DNA from: Albula goreensis
Lineage: Eukaryota > Chordata > Actinopteri > Albuliformes > Albulidae
DNA: 64,000 nt
NCBI GenBank assembly: GCA_022829145.1
Contig: CM040750.1
Span: 7,656,755-7,720,754 of the forward strand
Direction: 5' to 3'
The position numbers and the translations under genes were made by a program. Below are positions 1 to 12,900 of the stretch, in pieces. How positions within the stretch are numbered: the first letter of the stretch is position 1; each line of letters starts with the position of its first letter. A model generated the notes under the pieces. It saw only the letters and a list, made by a program, of their open reading frames with translations, had not been told where the DNA came from and made no database searches.

Positions 1-3000
1 GATTTCATCCTCAGGAATTTTAGAAAGACAAAAGTGATGAATACAGGTAAAAATAAGCAAGGCTAGACATAGATTCACCACTCCAAAGTGGGATATTTTT
101 GAGATTCAATGTGCTTATGTCTGACAGCGTCTCTCTGATCTACTGACCTGACTACTGCAACAGCATGTTTATTGCCATTTTTTCCCTAAAATAATAATGT
201 AAATAATACAAGGCAAAAGTCCATGTTTGAAAATTGATACTCACCTTTTCTTGTGTTGAAACTTCTCTCTTCAAATGTTTTGCATTGTACTTTAATTTCC
301 TCCAGTTTTGGGAACTGGCATGTTTGTGGGTACATCGAAATATTTTAGACTTTCCTTCATGCTTTAAGTGAGACTTGATGTGGAAAGTCTGGGTGGTACT
401 ACGTTCTTACAGGACCATAACCTGTGCATAAGAACCATTGAAAATACATGGATTTCTATTTTTGTCCCACTTTCACAAATTTGTTTGAGGTTTCTAGGGT
501 TGCCCCATTACCATTCTTTCAATGCTGATAGATAGTAAGAACCAATCTCAAGTATTTTTATTTAAAGGGCATGTGGAAGATTAAATGACATTGTTAATAA
601 AAACATCACTTGTTTCTTTGAGATAAAATGTAGAATGGCATTACCAATAACTAAATTGTTTTACAAACATAATACCACAGCCGCATTGAATTGCCCTTTC
701 TGACTGGCCACTGGGACACTTATGAAGATACAGCCAAGAAGCTTCATCACTGTTCTAAACCAACACTGGTTATCTCCTGTGCGAGCTGTAGATTAATCTC
801 TGGTTCTAGCTTCCATTGGCTATAGCCATAGAAGTAAGTCAAACCAGCTGATTAATAAAAATCCGGTTATTTTAGGACCAGACCTTTTGTGTAGCCTCCT
901 TTAAAAACAAATTTTTACCCCTGTTCCTTTCAGGACCAGTCACAATTCTCAGTTGGCTTTGAATTAATTGATAGACTGGTCTTGTATTATTATGTGTGTT
1001 ACAATTGTTTGTGTCTCGTTGCTTTGACTATCATCCTACGCTATCTTTTATGTACACTTGCTGGCTAAATCCTAACGCTTTATTAAAAACGTTTTACTGA
1101 TGTATTTTGACCATATATACATTCCGTAGTTGCAGTCGTATTTATTGTTGCAGAAATGTCAGACCACTGTCTCAAAACATACATAAATGTATACCAGTAA
1201 TTTGCGGTTTCACAAATAATTTAAGAGCGCACATGACATGCTGTTTATGAGCCTTGTAAATGTAGAGATGAATCCCCATGATTTTAGCTAAAATTAATTT
1301 GACTGTCAATGTTTAGTCTATGTTTTTCACGAAACAAACATTACGTGCACTTAAAAACAGCATACCTTCATGAATTCAGAAGTCACAGGAATCCCAGTGG
1401 AAATGTTTTAGATGTCTTTGTCCCGGCGCGTCGAAAATATGAATGTTTTTTACGGTGAATGTCATGCAAATATCGAACTTCTAGCCAACTTGACTGCGCT
1501 AGAATACAGGAACCATGGTGTGCCAAGCCTTACGCCACAGTCATAAAAGTGACCTGTTCGCTATATAAATGTCACTGTAGCAAACTAAAAAGATATAGTA
1601 AACATGCAGCTAAGTGGTTGGCTAGTATTTACCAATATAGACGGAGCGCTGTATTGACGATTGATAAATTACAGAGCCAAAGCAAATTGTGGCTGCCAAG
1701 TACTCATTCACCGTGACTTACCTTTGAGTTATCTTTGCTGTAGCTACCCTTCACTTTGTGCAACCTTAACACTACAAAACCTTGCAGTGAATCCCGAGCA
1801 TAAATCCAGAGCAGTTATTGCGCCCGATGCACTAACGCATATTATACATGGACCTTTCAGTCTTACCCATTGGCCTATTGCGTACTATCTTCCGTCTCCA
1901 AGTCTGAGTCTGCGCATGAGTTGTCCTGGTCTGAGACTCGTGGACGCACATGCATTTTTACAGGTATTTTTAGTAACGTATGAAGGCCCGTAATGTGCAG
2001 TTAAATATAGGTCAGTGATTTCATATCACAACTGTTGTCTTTCTTAATAATAAAATAATTTATATTTTTTATTTAATCTGTTTGATCTATTTATTTATTT
2101 TTTATTTAATCTGATTTATGCTTCGGACCATTGATGTAACACATCATCTTATACTCCCCTTTATTTACAGAAGTAGATGCTAGGATCTTAGAGCCAGTAA
2201 CACGAACTGTCCTCGCACTTACACCTGCCAACAGTGGCAATATTGAATATCCACCGTGTACAAGGTTTACCGGACATTTACCAAAAAACGCTTCTCTTCC
2301 AATGCAGTGTCTTGCTCTCAAAATATACTTTCACAAGGACTTTGGTATATATATTTGCCAAATTTTATATATAATATTTATATTTGGTATATATAAATAT
2401 TTTCATGTAATAATCATTTCTTAAAACATTGCATTCCACGAGCGTATTCCACCTCACCAGCTGCTACTTAAAGCCAATGTATAAGTCAGTTTCTATTTGA
2501 CTTTAGCCACATACAGTCTTGAAATTTCAAGTAAGTGCTTAAAAAGTACACAAGAGTTATGACGACCTGGCGAAACCTCGGCAAAAAAAAAAGCCTTGAA
2601 AAATGAATGCGGTCACTGCGCATACAAGCTCGTTCTCTTTCTGTATTTTCTACCTGAAGCTATCCCGCTTCTTGATGCCTGGCAAGTTCTAACAGGTACG
2701 ACGAACATACCACCCATCATAAGAAAGGTAGCAGTAGTAGGATCAGAGTAAACCAAGGACTGCATGCAGACTCGACACTCTCCTACAGAAGGTATGTGCG
2801 ACTCTAGCCATTTATTTTCTTTTCTTTAAGTCTTATGCAAAGCAAGCAGCTATGTTTTCAAAGTCAAGCTATTACATGCATTATACTGGGAGTTTCACTG
2901 AGTTTCTTGCAGAAAAAATCAGTACATGGAGTTTTGCAGCTCAACTTCAAATGTATTTCAATAGAATGCCTGCTCGAGGAATGAAATAATCGCATCATTT

Positions 3001-3780
3001 CTTATTAAAACACATGTAACCTAATCCTAGCATGAGTAGAACATATTTTATAATTGCAAATCATTTCTTTATGACATCAGTAAAGATAGGGCTTCCTGAT
3101 GAAGTCACGTTGAAGGAATCATTGACTTCTTACCAGGGATGTTTTTGTTTTTCCTGAACTGATCATAACCCTATTCTAAATCTTGACAAGTTACTCCATG
3201 TTTTTCTTCAAAAAATATAACTCTATATTAGGATTTGAAAAAAAAAACAACTGCACATCATTTAAATGCTTATGGTTAAACATGTAATCCAGTTTTTGTG
3301 TATGTTCATGTTTCATGAGTTTCATAATAATGCGTTAATTCATCTCAAAAGCAAAAATAATTATTAAATAACATAATATTCAGAATATTTGACAAGAAGG
3401 CCCAATATGCTTAAGTGTATTATCTCACACTTTTTTGTGATCAAGTTTTTATCATCACACACATTGAATGCAATAAATAGTTTACATTCTTTCAGCAAAA
3501 CACCACCCTGAGGTCAGAACATGCTGTTAAATAAAATTAAACAAATAATTGATTTAATTCACTGAGTTTACATGCGCAAAACAAATGGTGTATCTTATGT
3601 TTGAAGCTTTGCACGTATTCTCTTTGACTGCGTTTCAGTTTACCATCTGAAAAAGTAATATGTGAAGGAGCTGGGACTAGAAGTGGGATGCAATAACAAT
3701 TTCTAGTGTCATAGTCATATTTATTATTTATTGCAAGATGTCAGTGGGGTGTTGAGCTCTGTGTTGAGTTCGTGCACGTT
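1..3780. other. Upstream non-coding region, no gene recognised
   Basis: AT-rich sequence with only short, unconvincing reading frames on both strands. No protein family, tRNA or long repeat was recognised. It lies 5' of the collagen gene, so it probably holds that gene's promoter and any non-coding first exon. A possible 5' UTR exon is listed separately. Confidence 0.6.
2680..2791 (+). other. Candidate 5' UTR exon of the collagen gene
   Basis: A stretch ending in a good splice donor (cagaag/gtatgt at 2792). A matching acceptor (cctccgcag) ends at 3880, just before the collagen start codon at 3885. Mammalian COL6A2 has non-coding 5' exon sequence, so this is plausible. The 5' boundary is a guess and nothing but the splice signals supports it. 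Confidence 0.2.
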
Positions 3781-3884
3781 GCTTGGAACTCCAGTGGCAG
3801 TGTGCTGTTTCTCATGCGTCTCTGCTTGGGTTGGGGCGGTGTGTCCGTAGCCGGCTGTCCGTCTCCCCACCCCTCCGCAGCCAC

Positions 3885-3987
3885 ATGGATGCCCTGCTGA
3901 GGGCGGTTCTCCTGCTGGGGGCCTTGCGGGTCTCCGCCATCGACCCCGAGTACGAGAACCTCGTCATCCGCCCTGCTAACGGCTACG
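3885..3987 (+). CDS. col6a2: Collagen exon 1: start codon and signal peptide
   Basis: 34 codons plus one base. The first 18 or so residues form a hydrophobic signal peptide ([13 protein letters not shown] core), followed by an acidic linker. The donor is tacg/gtgagg, and the spare base g joins exon 2 to make an Asp codon. An in-frame ATG lies upstream at 3783, but it would bury the signal peptide and lies before a likely acceptor at 3880, so 3885 is preferred. Confidence 0.75.
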
Positions 3988-6900
3988 GTGAGGCTCTTCC
4001 AAAATCCCGATTTAAAAATGAAGTCTCAGGATGAAGCGTATTGAAGGAGATGTTAAGGAATTGTGAACATTTTGTATTTAAATATTGATTATGTGTGTTC
4101 ATGGAGTAGCCATGGCTACATAATTATACAGAAGATTTTGGAACGTTTCTGAATGTTTTCTTTTTTTCGTTTCTAAAAAAAGAATGAACAGCTTTTGCAA
4201 TTGCCCAGTCATGTGCAGAGGTGAACTACTGTGTACTGTGCTCCTGTTATATATATATAGATTAATAATGCCTAACTGTGCTCCTGTTATTTAGATTAAT
4301 AATGCCTAACTGTGCTCCTGTTATTTAGATTAATAATGCCTAACTGTGCTCCTGTTATTTAGATTAATAATGCCTAACTGTGCTCGTGTTATTTAGATTA
4401 ATAATGCCTAACTGTGCTCCTGTTATTTAGATTAATAATGTCTAACTGTGCTCGTGTTATTTAGATTAATAATGCCTAACTGTGCTCCTGTTACTTATAT
4501 TAATAATGCCTAACTGTGCTCCTGTTATTTAGATTAATAATGCCTAACTGTGCTCCTGTTATTTAGATTAATAATGCCTAACTGTGCTCCTGTTACTCTG
4601 TTATTTAGATTAATAATGCCTAACTGTGCTCCTGTTATTTAGATTAATAATGCCTAACTGTGCTCCTGTTACTCAGATTAATAATGCCTAACTGTGCTCC
4701 TGTTATTTAGATGACCCTGACTGCCCCATCAATGTGTACTTCACTATCGACACATCTGAGAGCGTGGCGCTGCGGGAGTACCCATGGGGTAGCCGCGTAG
4801 AAGAGCTCAAGCTGTTCCTTAAGATGTTTGTGGAGAAACTGGAGTCCAGCACCCTGAAGTCCAGAAGAGTTCAGTGGGCTTATGGTGGCCTTCACTTCTC
4901 CGACCGCGTGGAGGTCTTCAGCCAGATCACCAGTGAAGCCTCTGTGTTCCTTTCCAGGGCCAAGAAAATCAGGTACATCGGCCGCGGAACCTTCATCGAC
5001 TGCGCCCTCCGGAACATGACAGAGCAGGTGCGACAGACCCCTGCAGGTAGGCCGCGCCTGCAGTTTGCCGTCGTGCTGACCGATGGTCATGTGACTGGCA
5101 GTCCCTGCGGGGGTGTCCAGCAGGCCGCAGAGGCCGCCAAGGCAGCGGGCATGAAGGTGTTTGTCGTTGCAACCGACCAGGACACGGTTGAGAATGAACT
5201 GCGGCAGATTTCTAGCTCCCCCACTGAGCTCTACCGGAAGGACTACCTGGCATTTCCAAAAGCCAAACGGGAGGCTACAGTCCGGATGATCACAGACACC
5301 ATGGCAAGTACCACCATGGGCTCCCCCTAGGATGAGGAATGTCCTGCTACATACTAGCACTGCTACACATTTGTCCATTGCCTATTTAAGCAACCCACAA
5401 CATATTACAGTAACCAGTTTGAGTGTTTCTTTAAAAAGGGGTCATCAAAGATTGCCTCCTGAGTGGCTCAGTGATAATACCATTTCCGTACAGTCCAGAC
5501 ATTACAGCTTTGAGCATGGGTTAGGGTTTGTCCTAACAACAGCAACAACAAACATAGCTGGGAGTATGGGTTAGGGTTAGGGTTGGGTTAGTCTAACATA
5601 GCTGGGAGTATGGGTTAGGGTTAGGGGGTTAGTCCTAACATAGCTGGGAGTATGGGTTAGGGTTAGGGGTTAGTCCTAACATAGCTGGGAGTATGGGTTA
5701 GGGTTAGGGTTACTCCTAACATAGCTGGGAGTATGGGTTAGGGTTAGGGTTAGACTTCTAACATAGCTGGGAGTATGGGTTAGGGTTAGAGTTAGTCAAA
5801 CATAACTGGAAGTATGGGTTAGGGTTAGGGTTAGTACTAACATAGCTGGGAGTATGGGTTAGGGTTAGGGTTACTCCTAAACTGGGAGTATGGTTTAGGG
5901 TTAGCTGGGAGTATGGGTTAGAGGTGGGAGTATGGGAGTTAGTCAAACATAACTGGAAGTATGGGTTAGGGTTAGAGTTACTCCTAACATAGCTGGGAGT
6001 ATGGGTTAGGGTTAGAGTTAGTCAAACATAGCTGGTTGTATGGGTTAGGGTTAGGGTTACTCCTAACATAGCTGGGAATATGGGTTAGGGTTAGGGTTAG
6101 TAGTAACATAGCTGGGAGTATGGGTTAGGGTTAGGGTTAGTCAAACATAGCTGGGAGTATGGGTTAGCTGGGAGTATGGGTTGGGTTAGGGTTAATAGTA
6201 AAACTGGGAGCATGGGTTAGGGTTGGCAGCTGGGGTATGGGTTAGGGTTAGTACTACCATAGCTGGGAGTATGGGTTAGGGTTAGGGTTAGTACTAACAT
6301 AGCTGGGAGTATGGGTTAGGGTTACTCCTAACATAGCTGGGAGTATGGGTTAGGGTTAGAGTTAGTCAAACATAGCTGGGAGTATGGGTTAGGGTTAGGG
6401 TTACTCCTAACATAGCTGGGAGTATGGGTTAGGGTTAGAGTTAGTCAAACATAGCTGGGAGTATGGGTTAGGGTTAGGTTACTCCTAACATAGCTGGGAG
6501 TATGGGTTAGGGTTAGAGTTAGTCAAACATAGCTGGGAGTATGGGTTAGGATGAGGGTTACTCCTAACATAGCTGGGAGTATGGGTTAGGGTTAGAGTTA
6601 GTCAAACATAGCTGGGAGTATGGGTTAGGATGAGGGTTAGTACTAACATAGCTGGGAGTATGGGTTAGGGTTAGTACTAACATAGCTGGGAATATGGATT
6701 AGTGTTAGGCAGGGCCGCCTTTAGTAGACCACAGGTTTGCAAAACGAGAAGGAAGAAATGTGTGTTTAAAATGTGAAAATAGTATTTCGTCTGAGAGGCA
6801 TTAGAGGCTCGTGGACTTCAATAATACTGGGGCTGGACCTTCACAACCACAACAAACTTTAGCTCAGTGGTTAGCGTTTCTGACCCCTTGACCTGGTGCT

Positions 6901-9900
6901 GCAGCATCAAATCCCAATGTGGACAAAGAGTTGGCAAGACAGCTGTACGGGTGTAGGTTGGGTTAGATGATGATCAAGAGAAAGTACAGGGGACATGTCT
7001 CCCATGGCTGCAACACCTATGAAAAGTATATAATTGTATTTTTATACATTAAAATTACTTCTCAAACAAACAAATCATGTATCTAAGAATGAATAAATTG
7101 TTAAATATTACCAGCTACTTTTACCTGTTGGTAAAATCCAAGACACTGGAACTAATGTTGTGCTGAAAATAACCACAAATTGAAAAGTGTTGATAATAAT
7201 TCTGATCAAGTTCAAACAACTTTGATAATATCGCTGCTCAGATCGGTATGTGCCAATACAGGAGTGGTTGTATGACGATAATAAAAAAAATAATAATTAC
7301 TTGTAATTTCTTGCCAGATAAACCTAATTCCACTTATTTGTTACCACAAATGTAATGTTTTGCACCAAGGAAATGACAATATAGTCAAATGCCAAATGCA
7401 TTAAGCATTTAAAACATTACTTAAGACTTACCGCTTTTCCTCCAGAAAAACGTACACATGTATCTTCCAGGTGAACAAATATAGCTGAGAGAAAACATCC
7501 ATCTTCAGCAAAAAAAATCCTTGTGTAAAAGGTAGCCTAAGGTCTTAGCAAACTTCACAGCAGTGAGCTAAAATCCTGGTAGAGTCTGTCAACTCGAAAA
7601 GCGAAGTGTATTTCTTTCTTTCATTCTTTATTTGTTTATTTGTTACCTCAAGGCAGAAAATAAGGAAGGGCCCCCACTGGCGAGTTTTTATTATTTTTTC
7701 TTTTTTTCTTTGAAGGCAACCAGTGCCTACCAGAAGGTGATGCCTATATGGCCTGTGCCTTTAGCTGGCCCTGGGGTTAGGATTAGTCAAACATAGCTGG
7801 GAGTATGGAGTTCCCAGGATTTCTCTAGTTATAAGTTATAAGACTAACTTCTTTTGTCCAGGCACATTCTTTTGTCTGTGATATATTTTCAATAAATTAT
7901 TCTATAATTTAATTGTTTATTAACTTTCCATCTTTTTTTAATCCAGGTCAAAGAAGGTGAATTTGTGGTGAGTAAAACTTTACAAAAGAGTCAACAAAAA
8001 AAAGAAATTATGGATAATGACATGTCAATCAAAACATGGCACCTGACCTGTTATTAGCTAACCATATTCTCAGGTTATGTATATAATTATTATGTATTAT
8101 GTATAGGTATATCTCATATAGATTACTGTTTGTCTGGTTGTCGTAGTGCCAGCAGCAGATGTGTGTGCAGACAGCGGGGATGTCAGGGCCCAAAGGCCAA
8201 AGGGGTGCTAAGGTAAGATGCGTCACCGCAGTCTGTTCCTGCATACCGTATCATTCATACAGTCCTGTTTTAAGACACAGTGTTGCTTCTCATAGGGAAC
8301 CAAGGGAACTGTCGGAGCCATCGGAGACCCAGGAGGCCTGGGGCAGATGGTATGACATCATCCTCTGCAAATATATCAACCAGCAAATAATGCGATGTCT
8401 GCGTCTGGTTTATCACACCTCAGAAGCACATCAATCTCATTCATATCACAAAAGTAGTGCATTTTAATGACTGTGAAAGTGAATCTGTTTTTTTTTTTCC
8501 ACAGGGGGATTCTGGTATTGAAGGCCCAATAGGTTTGCCTGGATCAAAGGTAGAAATTTCAGTCTGAACTGGAGATGGCTTTGCTCTATAGAGGGTAGTT
8601 TGTGCAATATTTCACATTCTCGTCAACAATCTGTTTCTAGGGGTTTCCAGGCCTGAAAGGAGACAAGGTAAATCCTGAAAAATATCGAAATAAACTTGTT
8701 TTCAGACTATCTGTTCAATATTTAGCAATTATGCACAATGATTTAACTCTTACTGTGCTTTACAGGGCGATCTGGGAGCATCTGGCCAGAAGGTACAAGA
8801 AACAGGATTTTCATTAAGGTTGTTTAATGTTCTCCATTTCCAGGGTTTATACTAGATATACATGCTTTACTCCTCTGGTAAGTTACTGGATTGTATTTCA
8901 CATTAACTATTATCAGTGTTAATATTATGAATACCCACATGAACCACAACACTGTGATAATTTGTGATGTTCCTAAGAAATGTGTGGGAACTGATTACAG
9001 TGAGAAGCTTTCCAGATTTTATATTGAAAGAACTTATGTAGAACAATCTTCTCAGGGACAAAGAGGAGGATCTGGGTTCAACGGTATTGATGGTGAAAAG
9101 GTAAGTCTCTTTTCCATACATATTTTTACTTTGTCGTTATTTACCATACACACACTGTCCTGCATCTTTACTTACCATGCATACCGTCCTGTGTCTCTGG
9201 TTACAATGCACACTGTCCTGTTTATTTACATTACCTTACATTGCAGTATATTGCAGGTACTTAGTAGACACTCTTATCCATTCTAGAGTGACTTACGACA
9301 CAAAGCCCATGAGTCAAAGACAATAGTGCTGGAGGGTACTAAAGTCCTAAGTGCCAGAAAGTGACAGTATGAGATAGGACCAAGACCCGGTAAAGTAACC
9401 TGTTGAAGAAATAAAGAAACAACAAACATAACAGGAATAAGATAGTCATACTATCAGTAAAAGGACAAGTATGGCTAAGTAGAAGAGCTAGGGAGGGACA
9501 GGGAGAGGTGTATCCTTAAGAGGTGAGTCTTCAGACCAAGGATGTTGCTAGACTTTTAGCACGACTGGGGCACAGGCCCCCAGTGCCCACATCCTCACAC
9601 TTGCAATTTATGATACAGCAAGGAGGAAGTTGCAGTAATCCAAGTGGGAGAATAACATCGCTTGGACTAGAACATAAGGGGGAGGTGAGAAATGGACAGA
9701 TTCTCCTGAGGTTGTACGGGAAGAACCTGCACACCCGGCCCACCACAGTGACGTTCTTGGTGAGGGTCAGTGTGGTATCAATCACTTGGTTCTTCGCACA
9801 AGGAGATGATGTCACCATGGTGTCCAAAGGCAGGGAGAAGATGGGGCAGGAAAGAGAATGAGCTCTGTCTTGCCTGGGTTGATCTTAAGATAAAGGTCAT

Positions 9901-12900
9901 CGGTCAAGCTAACTGCACTTACAAGCTTTACTTACAACACCTTCAGTTCTGTGTCTGTATCTTCACTTACAATACACATTGTGTGTCTGCCTGGTTACTC
10001 ATATATACTGTACTGAGAGAAATGTTTAATTACAAAATAGTGATGAGGTCTGTACTTATTCTGTTTTTCAGGGAAAGGCTGGGACTATAGGCAGCCCAGG
10101 ATGCAAAGGGGACCCCGGAATGCCAGTAAGAGCAGTGACCATTTATTACTGTCACATCTACTGTATCACCCCCTGCTCTTTCCGGATGTAATCTATTTCA
10201 TCTCTACAGCTGCTGTAGTAAAACATTGTTGGAGACTATTGTTTGTGAAGTTTTTTTCATCCTCATTCCTTGTCATGGAATCAGTTTCACACATGTGAAC
10301 GTGGATTCATTCCTGTGTCTGTACACTCAGTTTTAAAAGGAATCACTTTTCTATAATAACTATGTTTTAGAATTTGCTGTCCCGAATATGTATATATCAG
10401 CTCTTTCAGCTTTTTTGATTCATGATAGCCCTTATAGAGGGCTTTTTTACTTGGCATGCAGGGTTTTAGGTTTTCTCCTTCTCTTATCTTTTTGTAATGG
10501 GTGGGTTCTTTTTTAAACAAATGAGGGGTGTAGATGCTGGTGGCCATTTTATTTTCTCTTTGTGTCCTATGACAGGGAGACCCTGGACCTTCTGGCAACT
10601 TTGGTGTAAAGGGAAATGCAGGAGACCCAGGTCTAAAGGTCAGTGCCTGCAGTCAACATCCAGTTGAATGCATGAAGTATGTCAGAATGAATTTTCAGGA
10701 TTTTATGTAATCAAAATTCAATCTTACACACAATTGAAGGAGAGTTATAGTGTTATTTTATTGTTCATTAAAGGTAATGCAGTGACTGTGTAGGGCAGAG
10801 CTGAGTTAAAGCTAATACAGTGACTGTGTAGGATAGTGCTGAGTTAAAGGTAATGCAGGGACTGTGTAGGATAGTGCTGAGTTAAAGGTAATGCAGGACT
10901 GTGTAGGGCAGTGCTGAGTTAAAGGTGATGCAGTGACTGTGTAGGGCAGCGCTGAGTTAAAGGTGATGCAGTGACTGTGTAGGGCAGTGCTGAGTTAAAG
11001 GTAATGCAGTGACTGTGTAGGGCAGTGCTGAGTTAAAGGTAATGCAGTGACTGTGTGGGATAGTGCTGAGTTAAAGGTAATGCAGTGACTGTGTAGGGCA
11101 GCGCTGAGTTAAAGGTAATGCAGTGACTGTGTAGGGCAGCACTGAGTTAAAGGTAATGCAGTGACTGTGTAGGGCAGCACTGAGTTAAAGCTGATACAGT
11201 GACTGTGTAGGATAGTGCTGAGTTAAAGGTAATGCAGGGATTGTGTAGGATAGTGCTGAGTTAAATGTAATGCAGGGACTGTGTAGGATAGTACTGAGTT
11301 TAAGGTGATGCAGTGAATGTGTAGGGCGGTGCTGAGTTAAAGGTGATGCAGTGACTGTGTAGGGCAGTGCTGAGTTAAAGGTAATGCAGTGACTGTGTAG
11401 GATAGTGCTGAGTTAAAGGTAATGCGGTGACTGTGTAGGGCAGTGCTGAGTTTAAGGTAATGCAGTGACTGTGTAGGGCAGCGCTGAGTTAAATGTAGTG
11501 CAGTGATTGTGTCTCTTTAGTAGCATGGTGCTGGGTTATGATGAATGATGTAAATGTGTCTAAGGCAGTGCTGGGTTAAACTGATAATGTGATGTTTCTT
11601 GTGTTAAGGCAGTGCTGGGTTACTGGTCAATGACCTGTGTGTCTTCAGTAGTTTGGTGCTGGGTTACATTAATACTGTGTCTCTCTTCAGTAGGGTGATG
11701 CTGGGTTACATTAATACTGTGCCTCTCTCCAGGAGGGTGATGCTGGGTTATATTAATGACTCCTCTGTTTTAGGGTGACACTGGGCAAGGCGGCAGGCCT
11801 GGCACCCCAGGACCCCGTGGAGGCCCAGGAGAAAAGGTGAGGATTCAGAACTTCAGAAAGTATTCTGTTGGTCATATGATGACAAGAACTGATCACGTGG
11901 TTCTTGGGGAATGAAATGGCTGTCTGTGTCGTAGGGCGTCTTCGGCTATGTAGGGAACCCGGGTCTACCAGGAACGAAAGGAGCAAAGGTACCTTAGACA
12001 GAGCATTCCTGTGAGTGTGTTGTTTCTCTTATCAACACTTCATGTCACGCCAAGTAACTCTTTTCCTCAAACGATCCATGTGTGCTTTAGGGAAAGCCTG
12101 GACCAGATGGGGGCCCTGGAGACTCTGTATGTATCTTTGCCGCCTTCCATCTTCATAGGAATGTAACAGTGTAGTGTAGTGGGTTTTCTGGCATCCATTG
12201 TCAAAATTTCACTCCCATTTCCTATTTATCATTCCTTTCAGTCTGTAAATGGCCCTTAGGTTAGTTGTTAGAGCCCTGGAATTGATCATTGGTCCTTAAA
12301 CTAAGACACAAAGTGCTATGTGGCTTTGACTTCAGTAGCTTTTAAAAATCATCTTGCTCTGCAATCACATGCCCAACAAATGACCATGGAAATATAGGGG
12401 TCCAGAGGCGGTGCTGGGACAGTCGGTCTGCGGGGGAGGACTGGCGGCGGAGGAGACAAGGTACATTCCTACCACACTCAGACCAGTTTTCCAAAGTTTT
12501 CCCCATCAATGTAGGATACACACGCATGCAGCTTTAGCTCTGATCTCCTCCTGTTTTGTGTATCAGGGAGAGTTGGGGCAAGAGGGAGCGAGAGGACCTC
12601 CTGGAAGAGCAGGAGAAAAAGGTGTCACAGTGAGTTGAACAAAAATGTTTTTCCCAATAAAATTTTGGAATTTTTTTAGAAGGAATTACCAGCTATTTTT
12701 CAAATGCCTTGCATAAATAAAGAATATTTTAGCTTGTTCCTTTTAGAAGTATTATCCTTCACACATTTTCAGGCCAATTTGCTTGTGTCTGTTGCATTCA
12801 GCAGCTGAATTTTTGTTACTCCATCATCGTTTCTAGGGACCTCCTGGTTTTCCAGGAATCCGTGGTACGATTGGTGATGGCGGAGCACCCGGGAAGCAAG

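Noticed and set aside
4707..5378. 223-codon minus-strand frame opposite the collagen N1 exon
   Set aside because: It is the antisense shadow of a clear VWA-domain exon.
5515..6709. Possible chromosome end because of TTAGGG repeats
   Set aside because: The hexamers are embedded in a mixed 38-40 bp unit and are flanked on both sides by exons of one gene.
6856..6960. Functional tRNA gene
   Set aside because: Only degraded A- and B-box-like sequences; no anticodon arm or acceptor stem could be paired by eye.
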